9,481 nt of DNA from Actinomycetota bacterium (GTDB lineage: Bacteria > Actinomycetota > Humimicrobiia > Humimicrobiales > Humimicrobiaceae): contig JAQVJB010000075.1 in the NCBI GenBank assembly GCA_028695395.1, forward strand, positions 1 to 9,481, written 5' to 3'. The position numbers and the translations under genes are program-made. Below the pieces are notes generated by a model. It had not been told where the DNA came from. It saw nothing but the letters and a program-made list of their open reading frames with translations, and did not search any database. Positions 1-7,590 of this stretch are shown in pieces (the stretch's first letter is position 1; each line of letters begins with the position of its first letter).

Positions 1-209
1 TCAGGGACAATTGCAATCTTGTCAACGTCAAAAACAGATTTTGCACCTGTTTTTTTAAATTCTTCAATTGCAAGAGGCATTGTAATATCATTACCCAGTA
101 CAAGATCGAGATTTGCATTGACTATTTCACCTGCTTCCACATAATTTTTACCACAATGCTTTGCAAGTATCTTTTGGGCAGCAGTCTGTGCTTTTTCTAT
201 TTTATTCAT
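1..209 (-). CDS. leuC: 3-isopropylmalate dehydratase large subunit, N-terminal 69 codons (partial)
   Basis: The gene begins at the ATG at 209-207 and runs off the left edge of the window, so only about the first 69 residues are visible. I translated this stretch by hand. It reads KILAKHCG near residue 14, then a stretch around residues 25-46 with GEIVNANLDLVLGNDIT, then VFDVDKIAIV at the end. These are the N-terminal hallmarks of the aconitase-family LeuC/HacA large subunit, which with LeuD isomerises 2-isopropylmalate to 3-isopropylmalate through a [4Fe-4S] cluster. The cluster cysteines would lie beyond the window. A TGGAG ribosome-binding site sits at 218-222, about 8 nt before the ATG. 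It follows leuA after a 113-bp gap, longer than the other gaps in the operon. Closely related homoaconitase-type enzymes share this N-terminus, but the leuA neighbour supports LeuC. Identity is strong, completeness unknown. Confidence 0.9.
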   Translation of the reverse strand, partial: MNKIEKAQTAAQKILAKHCGKNYVEAGEIVNANLDLVLGNDITMPLAIEEFKKTGAKSVFDVDKIAIVP

Positions 210-322
210 TTAATTTTCTCCAGTTTTCAAAATCAATATATATAATGCTTTTTTAATTTATCTTTTTTCTTATTATACTTTGCTTGCTTGTAAAAGATAT
301 TTATTGAAATTTTTGAGATATC

Positions 323-1840
323 TTATTCAACATCCTGTATTTCAACTATCCGGTTCATGGCATTTACATAAGCTTTTATGCTTGCTTCAATAATATCCGT
401 ACTGATTCCTCTGCCCATAACTTCTACGCCATTGGCGCTTGCAATAATTTTGACTGAACCTATCGCATCTTTACCTTCAGTTACTGCTTCTATAATATAT
501 TCAACAAGCTTTGCCTTAAGATTCGTAATCTGGTCTATTGCTTTAAAAGATGCATCAACAGGACCGTCTCCGTTATATGAAGATTCAAAAAGCTTGCCAT
601 TTATTTCTATGCCTACTGTTGAAGTGGATTTAATATTGGTTCCACTTAGAATATTGTAATAATTAAGCTTAAAGTACTCTGATGTTTCTCTGATTTCATT
701 CTGTACTATAGCTTTCAGGTCTTTATCGCTAATAGCACCTTTTTTCTCTGCAAGCAATTTGAATCTTTCAAAGGATTTTTCTATTTCAGATTCACTCAGC
801 ATAAAGCCCAGTTCTTCCAATCTTTTCACAAAAGCATGTCTTCCTGAATGCTTTCCAAGAATTAGTTTTGACGATGAAAGGCCTATATCTTCAGGTTTAA
901 GTATTTCATAAGTAGATCTGTCTTTCAGCATGCCGTCCTGATGTATTCCTGCTTCATGGGCAAATGCATTTTTACCGATAATAGCTTTATTAGGAGCTAT
1001 TAAATATCCTGTAAGTGAAGCAACAAGGCTGGATGTTTTTGCAATCTCTTTAATATTTATATCTGTATAAACATCAAGATCTTTATTTCTTGTATCAATA
1101 ATAAGAGCTACTTCTTCTATTGCTGCATTTCCTGCTCTTTCGCCAATGCCATTTACAGAACATTCTATCTGCCTTGCTCCATGATTCAGGGATAGTATGG
1201 AATTAGCGACTGCAAGACCCAGATCATTATGGCAGTGCACACTGATAATAACATCTTCGATGCCTTTTACATTGTTCATAAGATATGATATCAGTTCTGA
1301 ATATTCAAGAGGAAGCGCATATCCTACTGTATCCGGAACATTTAAAACTGTTGCTCCGTTTTTGATTGCTATCTCATACATCCTTGCAAGATATTCCTTA
1401 TCGCTTCTGGTTGCATCCATTGCAGAAAATTCTATCTGGTCTGTATATTTCTTACATCTTTTAACAGAATCTCCTGCTATTTCAAGTACTTCTTCCCTAG
1501 ATTTATTTAACTGATATTTTAAATGGATATCAGATGAAGAAATAAAAGTATGTATGACAGGGCTAGCAGCATTTTTTAAAGCCTCACCTGCAGCATCGAT
1601 ATCCTTGAAATTAGCACGGGCAAGTGCAGCTATAGACCTGTCCTTTATAACTTTAGAAATTGCTTTAACTCCCTCAAAATCACTTGGTGATGAAATAGGA
1701 AAACCTGCCTCAATCACATCGACATTCAATTTTGCCAGCTGATGAGCGATTTCAAGCTTTTCCTTGACATTCAGATGTATTCCCGGAGCTTGCTCCCCAT
1801 CTCTCAGCGTAGTGTCAAAAATATATATTTTAGATGCCAT
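323..1840 (-). CDS. leuA: 2-isopropylmalate synthase
   Basis: LeuA condenses acetyl-CoA with 2-ketoisovalerate, the committed step of leucine synthesis. The 505-residue length is normal for the bacterial short-form enzyme. The N-terminal TIM-barrel carries DTTLRDGEQAPG at residues 9-20 (catalytic Arg13, metal ligand Asp14), the metal-binding HCH pair at His202 and His204, and NGIGERAGNAA at 230-240 with metal ligand Asn238. The segment around 293-310 (HEAGIHQDGMLKDRSTYEI) is the typical LeuA linker. Residues from about 385 to 505 form the LeuA dimerisation/allosteric domain, which in the family binds leucine, so feedback inhibition is expected. Citramalate synthase is the main alternative; the GEQAPG and linker motifs favour LeuA. 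The start follows AGAAAGAAG, a modest ribosome-binding site. It lies 56 bp after the serA-like gene and is probably co-transcribed. Confidence 0.95.
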   Translation of the reverse strand: MASKIYIFDTTLRDGEQAPGIHLNVKEKLEIAHQLAKLNVDVIEAGFPISSPSDFEGVKAISKVIKDRSIAALARANFKDIDAAGEALKNAASPVIHTFISSSDIHLKYQLNKSREEVLEIAGDSVKRCKKYTDQIEFSAMDATRSDKEYLARMYEIAIKNGATVLNVPDTVGYALPLEYSELISYLMNNVKGIEDVIISVHCHNDLGLAVANSILSLNHGARQIECSVNGIGERAGNAAIEEVALIIDTRNKDLDVYTDINIKEIAKTSSLVASLTGYLIAPNKAIIGKNAFAHEAGIHQDGMLKDRSTYEILKPEDIGLSSSKLILGKHSGRHAFVKRLEELGFMLSESEIEKSFERFKLLAEKKGAISDKDLKAIVQNEIRETSEYFKLNYYNILSGTNIKSTSTVGIEINGKLFESSYNGDGPVDASFKAIDQITNLKAKLVEYIIEAVTEGKDAIGSVKIIASANGVEVMGRGISTDIIEASIKAYVNAMNRIVEIQDVE

Positions 1841-1896
1841 TTTTTGCTTCTTTCTATTAAAAATTTTTAAATCTTATTTAATAATTAAGTTGAAAT

Positions 1897-3492
1897 TCAT
1901 AAATTTATAATCCTGATATCCTTAAAACCTGATAAATCTTTGAATCTTTCAAGCATATCATTGTTTACCTCGCAATCGAGATTTAAGCCCATAAGGGCTT
2001 CTCCGCTCACGACCTTTCTGCCGACATGCATCGCTGCAATATTTACACCTAAACTGCCAAAGGCAGTTCCAATTTTTCCAATTTGTCCTGGAATATCTTT
2101 GTATCTTAAAAAAGCCATATGCTTTGAAGGAACCATATCTATTTCAAATTTATCGATTGAAATGAATCTTGGGATATTTTTCATTCCCGTGACTGTTCCA
2201 GATAAAATCACTGAATAGTCATCACTATTGCCCTTAATAGTTATAAGATTTATAAAATCCTGAGTTTTAGTATCCTTTGTCTCTTTTACCTTTAATTTTT
2301 TTTCTTCCCATATCATATGAGCATTAACGATATTTACCCTTTCATCTGTCTTTATTTCCAGTATCTTTGAAAGAATGACGTTTGTTAAAAAGCCTGTCTT
2401 AAGCTGGGCTACTTTGCCATTGTAAATAATCTCTAATTCTCTTAAGTCATTATCAAAAAATTGTGCAAAAATAGAGCCCAGATTATTGCAAAGCTCAAAA
2501 AAAGGAAAGGACTCATCTATTATTTCCTGATTATATAAAGGAAGATTAACTGAATTTCCAGGAATCATTCCATTCAGTATATCTGCAACCTGTCTGCTTA
2601 TTTCAAACCCTGCCTTTTCCTGGGCATCTAAAGTAGAACCACTTAGGTGCGGTGTAAGGATGACTTCTTCCAGGTCAGATAATTTTGAACCTTTGAGATA
2701 TTCTGTTTCAGAAAGATCTATAGCTGCCGCTGCAATCTTCTTCTGCTTAATAGCATCATATAGGTCTTCTTCAATAATAATACCTTTCTTGGAAAGGCTG
2801 ACGATTATAGCATCGTCCTTCATGCATTCAAATAATTTTTTATTGATTATCCCTGATGTTTCCTTTGTTTTAGGAAGATGAATGGAAATAAAATCACATA
2901 TTTTGAATAAATCTTCAAGATTATCTTTTCTTTTAATATTTAACTGCCAGAATTTATCTTCAAGGACATAAGGATCAAAAGCATAGACTTCCATACCCAT
3001 TGCAAATGCTTTTTTAGCAACAAGATACCCTGTCTTGCCTAATCCTACTATTCCAAGAATTTTATTTTCAAGCTCTATCCCTTTTAATTTAATTTTATCA
3101 ATATTTCTCTTTGTTGCTTTTGACTTGCAGACTATATTTATCTTTTTTGAGCAAGTCATTATTAAAGTTATTGCAAGCTCTGCTGCCGATACTATATTGC
3201 TTGACACGGAATTGATAACATAGATCCCTTTTCTTGTCGCAGATTTAATATCAATATTATCAATATTTGCACCTGCTTTAGCTATTACTTTAAGATTTTC
3301 TGCTTCTTTTATTACATTTTCATTTACTTTGGTTGCATTTTTTACTACAAGTGCGTCATATTTCTTGATTTCTTTGACTAAATCATTATTTGTAAGATCT
3401 TTTTTTACGTCGACAATAAAATCTTTCTTTAAAGAATCTATTGCCTGCCTGCTGATTTCCTCAGTTATTAATATTTTTCCTTTAAAAGACAT
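1897..3492 (-). CDS. serA: divergent D-3-phosphoglycerate dehydrogenase-like protein (long SerA type with ACT domain)
   Basis: At 531 residues this matches the long SerA form. It has a split substrate-binding domain (about 1-100 and 285-325), an NAD-binding Rossmann domain (GIVGLGKTG at 147-155, cofactor-ribose Asp at 173), an intervening regulatory domain (about 330-455) and a C-terminal ACT domain (about 457-531, with HVGRK and GEAL motifs). SerA oxidises 3-phosphoglycerate to 3-phosphohydroxypyruvate, the first step of serine synthesis, and the ACT domain normally senses serine. The catalytic Glu264 and His282 (LTPH) are present. However, the usual ARGG catalytic arginine aligns with Lys235 in SLSKKG, the substrate-binding RSAT arginine is Lys51, and the RAG arginine is Lys72. 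The conserved Trp of the WxR motif is also missing near residue 127. It may therefore be a weak or re-specialised 2-hydroxyacid dehydrogenase. It sits 29 bp after ilvN, in the slot where ilvC is often found. The fold is certain; the substrate is not. Confidence 0.8.
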   Translation of the reverse strand: MSFKGKILITEEISRQAIDSLKKDFIVDVKKDLTNNDLVKEIKKYDALVVKNATKVNENVIKEAENLKVIAKAGANIDNIDIKSATRKGIYVINSVSSNIVSAAELAITLIMTCSKKINIVCKSKATKRNIDKIKLKGIELENKILGIVGLGKTGYLVAKKAFAMGMEVYAFDPYVLEDKFWQLNIKRKDNLEDLFKICDFISIHLPKTKETSGIINKKLFECMKDDAIIVSLSKKGIIIEEDLYDAIKQKKIAAAAIDLSETEYLKGSKLSDLEEVILTPHLSGSTLDAQEKAGFEISRQVADILNGMIPGNSVNLPLYNQEIIDESFPFFELCNNLGSIFAQFFDNDLRELEIIYNGKVAQLKTGFLTNVILSKILEIKTDERVNIVNAHMIWEEKKLKVKETKDTKTQDFINLITIKGNSDDYSVILSGTVTGMKNIPRFISIDKFEIDMVPSKHMAFLRYKDIPGQIGKIGTAFGSLGVNIAAMHVGRKVVSGEALMGLNLDCEVNNDMLERFKDLSGFKDIRIINL

Positions 3493-3521
3493 CTTTTTCC
3501 CTTGTCTTTTTTATAAATTTA

Positions 3522-4004
3522 TTAAGATTTTTTCCCTCTGGAACATGCAATCATACCCGTTCTGACAAATTCAATAATACCATAAGGTTTTAAAAGTTCT
3601 TCAAAAGCACTTATTTTGGAAGAATTTCCAGTCAATTCCAGCATTATGGTTCCTTTTGTTACGTCAACGACATTTGCACGGAAAATATTGCTGATTTCCA
3701 GAATTTCAGCCCTGCTTTTATTTTCTGTATTTATTTTTATAAGAACCAGCTCTCTCTGAACAGAATAATCTGGCTGTAGTTTCTGTATCTTTATAACATT
3801 TATTAGCTTATGAAGCTGCTTGGTGATTTGTTCAATACTTGATTCGTCAGAATTAACTACTATTGTTATTCTAGAAACTTTGTCATCATCAGTGGTACCT
3901 ACGGCAAGGCTTTCAATATTAAAGCCTCTTCTGCTGAAAAGTGCGGCTACTTTTGCAAGTACGCCAGATTTGTTTTCAACCATAACTGATATAATGTGAT
4001 TCAT
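3522..4004 (-). CDS. ilvN: acetolactate synthase small (regulatory) subunit
   Basis: This 160-residue protein is the usual size for the IlvN/IlvH regulatory subunit. It activates the catalytic subunit and transmits valine feedback inhibition. Residues 1-75 form an ACT domain opening with the family signature around NKSGVLAKVAALFSRRGFNI and then SLAVG; the GVL and RRGFNIESL segments are where family members bind valine. Residues about 80-158 are the conserved C-terminal ACT-like domain (ELVLIKI, then the FRANVVDV stretch). The start codon overlaps the ilvB stop in an ATGA arrangement (4001-4004), so the subunits are probably translationally coupled. An AAAGGAG ribosome-binding site lies inside the end of ilvB. 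Valine sensitivity is inferred from the family, not tested here. Confidence 0.95.
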   Translation of the reverse strand: MNHIISVMVENKSGVLAKVAALFSRRGFNIESLAVGTTDDDKVSRITIVVNSDESSIEQITKQLHKLINVIKIQKLQPDYSVQRELVLIKINTENKSRAEILEISNIFRANVVDVTKGTIMLELTGNSSKISAFEELLKPYGIIEFVRTGMIACSRGKKS

Positions 4005-5710
4005 TTTTTCTCCTTTCCAAGCACCATCATTTCTTTAATCGGAGCTCCTGGAGCAACCATCGGGAAAACATTTTCATCCGGATCTATATGAAAATCAATC
4101 AATACCAGATTATCTATGCTGATTGCATCTTTTATTGCTTTTTCTACTTCTTCTTTTTTCTTTACCCTTATTCCTACTCCTCCATAAGCTTCAACAAGCT
4201 TAACAAAATCAACACAACCTCTTACTATTGTTTCAGAATATCTTTTTTTGTAAAAAAGCTCCTGCCATTGTTTTACCATTCCAAGATTTCCGTTATTTAA
4301 AAGAATTATTTTTATCGGAAGCTTATTTACAACCGCTGTAGCAAATTCATGAGATACCATCTGGATGCTTCCATCACCCGCAATATCAAAAACCATCTTA
4401 TCAGGACAACCGAATTGCGCTCCTATTGAAGATGGAAAACCAAAACCCATTGTTCCAAGGCCGCCCGAAGAAATGAAGGTTCTGGGTTTGCTGCATTTAA
4501 AAAATTGTGCAGCCCACATCTGATTTTGCCCTACTTCAGTACAGATAATAGCATTTTCCTTAACAATCTCATGCAGCTTCTCTATTATATATCCGGGTTT
4601 TAGAGAATGTGAGTTATTAAAATAAGAAACAGGATAGTCTTTTTTCCATTTATGAACAAGTTTTAGCCATTCCTGCCTTGAGGCATCACCCTTTTCGTCA
4701 CGAATAGTCTTATATTCTTTTATAAGATCCGCCAGCACATTCTTGGCATCTCCCACAATAGGAATTTTAACCTTAACATTTTTTCCTATTTCAGCAGGAT
4801 CGACATCAATATGAATGATATCTGCATGTTTTGCAAATTCACTTAATTTCCCGGTTACCCTGTCATCAAATCTTACCCCAATGCCAATGATGAGATTTGC
4901 TTCCGTAAGAGCAAGGTTTGCAAATTTTGTACCATGCATTCCTGCCATCATTAAAGAGAGTTCATCACTTTCTGGAAAAGACCCTTTCCCAAGCAAAGAA
5001 GTAATTACCGGGATTTCCGATAGTCTTGCAAATTCAGTTAATTCTTCATTTCCACCAGAAGAAACTACACCTCCGCCTGCAAAAATTACAGGTTTGCTGC
5101 TGTTGTATATTTTAACGGCTGCTTCTTTTATCTGTTTCAGATGGCCTTTAATAGTAGGCTTATATCCCGGAAGATTTATTTCAGCTTTAATGTTTTCGTC
5201 AATAAGCGCATTCTGTACATCTATCGGGATATCGATAAGAACAGGTCCCGGCCTTCCGGTAGATGCAATATAAAAAGCTTCCTTTACTGTTGCAGGGAGG
5301 TCTTTAACATTTTTAACAAGATAATTATGTTTTGTAATCGGTGATGTAATCCCTGTTATGTCAGCCTCCTGAAAAGAGTCTGTTCCTATCTCAATAGTGG
5401 ACACCTGTCCTGTAATCGCCACGATAGGTATTGAATCCATGTAAGCATTGGCTATTCCTGTTATCAGATTTGTACCTCCTGGTCCGGAAGTTGCCATGCA
5501 TACACCTGTTTTCCCGGTCGCCCTCGCATAACCGTCTGCAGCATGTGCAGCACATTGTTCATGCCTGACAAGAATATGCTTTATCTTTTTTTCATCATAA
5601 ATAGAATCGTAAATAGGTATGACTTTACCGCCCGGATAGCCGAATATATATTCCACTCCTTCTTCCCTAAGACATTTCAAGAGCATTTTTGAACCGCTTA
5701 TTTTACCCAT
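4001..5710 (-). CDS. ilvB: acetolactate synthase large (catalytic) subunit
   Basis: This is the thiamine-diphosphate enzyme that joins two pyruvates into 2-acetolactate (valine/leucine branch) or pyruvate with 2-ketobutyrate into acetohydroxybutyrate (isoleucine branch). It has 569 residues, normal for the family. The N-terminal pyrimidine-binding domain has GYPGGKVIPIYD at 24-35, the catalytic Glu51 in RHEQ, and ATSGPGGTN at 73-81. The central domain (about 190-340) includes the FAD-binding region. The C-terminal domain carries the ThDP/Mg motif GDGS at 445-448 ending in Asn472-Asn473. The presence of a dedicated IlvN directly downstream argues for the anabolic enzyme rather than catabolic AlsS or another ThDP enzyme. 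A GAGG site lies 9 nt before the ATG, and the start is 33 bp after the ilvD stop. Confidence 0.96.
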   Translation of the reverse strand: MGKISGSKMLLKCLREEGVEYIFGYPGGKVIPIYDSIYDEKKIKHILVRHEQCAAHAADGYARATGKTGVCMATSGPGGTNLITGIANAYMDSIPIVAITGQVSTIEIGTDSFQEADITGITSPITKHNYLVKNVKDLPATVKEAFYIASTGRPGPVLIDIPIDVQNALIDENIKAEINLPGYKPTIKGHLKQIKEAAVKIYNSSKPVIFAGGGVVSSGGNEELTEFARLSEIPVITSLLGKGSFPESDELSLMMAGMHGTKFANLALTEANLIIGIGVRFDDRVTGKLSEFAKHADIIHIDVDPAEIGKNVKVKIPIVGDAKNVLADLIKEYKTIRDEKGDASRQEWLKLVHKWKKDYPVSYFNNSHSLKPGYIIEKLHEIVKENAIICTEVGQNQMWAAQFFKCSKPRTFISSGGLGTMGFGFPSSIGAQFGCPDKMVFDIAGDGSIQMVSHEFATAVVNKLPIKIILLNNGNLGMVKQWQELFYKKRYSETIVRGCVDFVKLVEAYGGVGIRVKKKEEVEKAIKDAISIDNLVLIDFHIDPDENVFPMVAPGAPIKEMMVLGKEKK

Positions 5711-5743
5711 AATATTAACCTCGCTATAATCTGTTAACTATAA

Positions 5744-7402
5744 TCATTCAAGAACAGCCCCTTTGGATGCCGAGGTTACCATTCTTGAATATCTGCCTAG
5801 ATATCCTTCTTTGATTTTTAGTTCAGGAGCTTTCCATTTATCAAGTCTTGCTTTAATCTCATTATCATCAAGAAGAACATTTATTTTATTATTAATAATA
5901 TCTATTTCGATAATATCACCATCTTCAATGACAGCAAATGGACCTCCCGACATTGCTTCAGGAGATACATGTCCTATCGAAGCACCTCTGGTTGCACCTG
6001 AAAACCTACCATCAGTAATTAGCGCTACTTCCTTATCAAGGCCTATGCCTGCTACAGCAGATGTCGGAGCAAGCATTTCCCTCATTCCAGGCCCTCCTTT
6101 TGGTCCTTCATACTTAATGACGACTACATCTTTTGCTTTTATCTTGAGACCTATTATTGCTTCTACTGCTTCTTCCTCAGAATTAAAGACCCTTGCAGGC
6201 CCCTTGTGCTGATACATCAAAGGGTCGACTGCAGATTTCTTTACAATACAGCCTTCAGGAGCAATATTGCCGAATAATACCTTTAATCCCCCATCAGGAG
6301 AATAAGGTTCTTTAACTGTCTTGATTATATTATTGTCAAGTATCTCTGATTTTTGTATATTATCAGATATATTTTTTCCTGTAACACTTAAAACATCGCC
6401 TTTGATCAGCGAATTTTTAAGAAGTTCATTCATAACTGCCTGAATTCCTCCAGCCATATACAAATCATAGATATGATGTGGACCTGCCGGACTGAGCCTG
6501 CATAGATTCGGGGTTTTGGAGCTTATTTCATTTATCATTTCCAGAGGAAAATCCACTTTGGCCTCATTAGAGATTGCCGCAAGGTGAAGGACGGTATTTG
6601 TGGACCCGCCAAGTGCAACATCAACTGCTATTGCATTGCTTATTGATTTTGAACTGACAATATCTCTCGGCTTAATATCCAGGCTTAAAAGTTTCATTAT
6701 CTGCATTCCAGCTTCTTTGGCAAGCCTTATCCTTTTTGAAAAAACAGCCGGGATTGTTCCATTCCCGGGAAGAGCCAGCCCTATAGCCTCTGAAAGACAA
6801 TTCATTGTATTGGCAGTAAACATTCCTGAACAGCTGCCGCATGATGGGCAGGCTTCTTCCTCGATAGACTGGATATCTTCCATTGAATATTCACCCTTGC
6901 TGAACTTGCCGATTGCCTCGTAACACGTACTGTAATCAATATCAGCATCCTTATATTTCCCAGTCAGCATAGGGCCTCCGCTTACTACTATTGAAGGAAT
7001 ATTCAACCTTAAAGCAGCCATCAGCATTCCTGGAATTATTTTGTCACAATTAGGTACAAAGACAATCGCATCAAAAGGATGCGCTATGCAGACTGACTCA
7101 ATGCTGTCAGCAATAAGTTCCCTTGTAGCAAGCGAATATTTCATTCCCTTATGGTTCATTGCGACACCATCACAGACACCTATTGTACAGAATTCCATGG
7201 GAGTTCCGCCTGCAATCCTGATTCCTGCTTTTACAGCTTCCACAATTGAATTTAAATGTATGTGTCCGGGAATAAGCTCATTAAAGGAATTTGCGACTCC
7301 GATTATAGGCCTTTTTATTTCCTCTCCAGTAAGCCCTAGTGCTCTGAAAATAGAACGATGAGGAAGCCTGGCAATCCCATCTTTCATTAAATCACTTCTC
7401 AT
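5744..7402 (-). CDS. ilvD: dihydroxy-acid dehydratase
   Basis: IlvD dehydrates 2,3-dihydroxyisovalerate and 2,3-dihydroxy-3-methylvalerate to the keto acids feeding valine, leucine and isoleucine synthesis. It has 552 residues. The MRSDLMKDG N-terminus matches the family and fixes the start, which has a strong AGGAGG at 7406-7411. Visible motifs are VCDG with Asp78 (metal), PNCDK with Cys119 and Asp120, CGSCSGMFTANTMN with Cys188 and Cys191, PGMRE with Glu442, and DGRFSGAT with Ser468, the likely catalytic serine. At residues 45-49 it reads PGHIH, where the [2Fe-2S] subfamily has PCN with a ligand cysteine. It therefore resembles the E. coli-like subgroup, which carries an oxygen-labile [4Fe-4S] cluster; this fits an anaerobe. 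It is the first enzyme gene of the operon and follows a leader with attenuator features. Confidence 0.96.
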   Translation of the reverse strand: MRSDLMKDGIARLPHRSIFRALGLTGEEIKRPIIGVANSFNELIPGHIHLNSIVEAVKAGIRIAGGTPMEFCTIGVCDGVAMNHKGMKYSLATRELIADSIESVCIAHPFDAIVFVPNCDKIIPGMLMAALRLNIPSIVVSGGPMLTGKYKDADIDYSTCYEAIGKFSKGEYSMEDIQSIEEEACPSCGSCSGMFTANTMNCLSEAIGLALPGNGTIPAVFSKRIRLAKEAGMQIMKLLSLDIKPRDIVSSKSISNAIAVDVALGGSTNTVLHLAAISNEAKVDFPLEMINEISSKTPNLCRLSPAGPHHIYDLYMAGGIQAVMNELLKNSLIKGDVLSVTGKNISDNIQKSEILDNNIIKTVKEPYSPDGGLKVLFGNIAPEGCIVKKSAVDPLMYQHKGPARVFNSEEEAVEAIIGLKIKAKDVVVIKYEGPKGGPGMREMLAPTSAVAGIGLDKEVALITDGRFSGATRGASIGHVSPEAMSGGPFAVIEDGDIIEIDIINNKINVLLDDNEIKARLDKWKAPELKIKEGYLGRYSRMVTSASKGAVLE

Positions 7403-7510
7403 TAATCCTCCTGATATATTTAAATTTAAAAATTTTTATTCTTATTCTACCTTTATAATATTTTATATGAAAATAAAAAAAACAGAAAACCTTAAACAAA
7501 ACGATTACAT

Positions 7511-7590
7511 TTACGGATAAAAAATGAAAAAACTTAAAATAATCCCCGACAGGCCAATATCCGTAATTTAGGATAAAATACCCACGAGGA
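7511..7590 (-). promoter_or_regulatory. predicted transcription attenuator (alternative RNA stems)
   Basis: Four short segments can pair in mutually exclusive ways. GGGTA (7583-7579) pairs with TATCC (7575-7571). The same TATCC pairs with GGATA (7562-7558) across an 8-nt loop. The longer TTACGGATA (7566-7558) pairs perfectly over 9 bp with TATCCGTAA (7519-7511). In addition TCCTCG (7590-7585), inside the Leu-Leu-Val codons, can pair with CGGGGA (7548-7543), enclosing the 7571/7562 stem and followed at once by a U-rich run (7542-7521). The first three pairings mirror the 1:2, 2:3 and 3:4 scheme of classical amino-acid attenuators. The last gives a terminator-like hairpin that a ribosome stalled on the control codons would mask. 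I cannot tell which hairpin actually terminates; the stems are modest and were paired by eye. Confidence 0.5.

Noticed and set aside
4815..5273. Long open plus-strand frame of 152 codons opposite ilvB
   Set aside because: It lies wholly antisense to the strongly conserved acetolactate synthase coding sequence, and its translation shows no recognisable domain. It is a shadow of that gene.
5763..6212. Plus-strand frame of 149 codons opposite ilvD
   Set aside because: Antisense shadow of ilvD, which has all family motifs; the translation is low-complexity and unrecognisable.
7524..7571. A plus-strand 15-codon frame starting ATGAAAAAACTT within the attenuator
   Set aside because: It is antisense to the RNA stems, has no ribosome-binding site, and its length is expected by chance.
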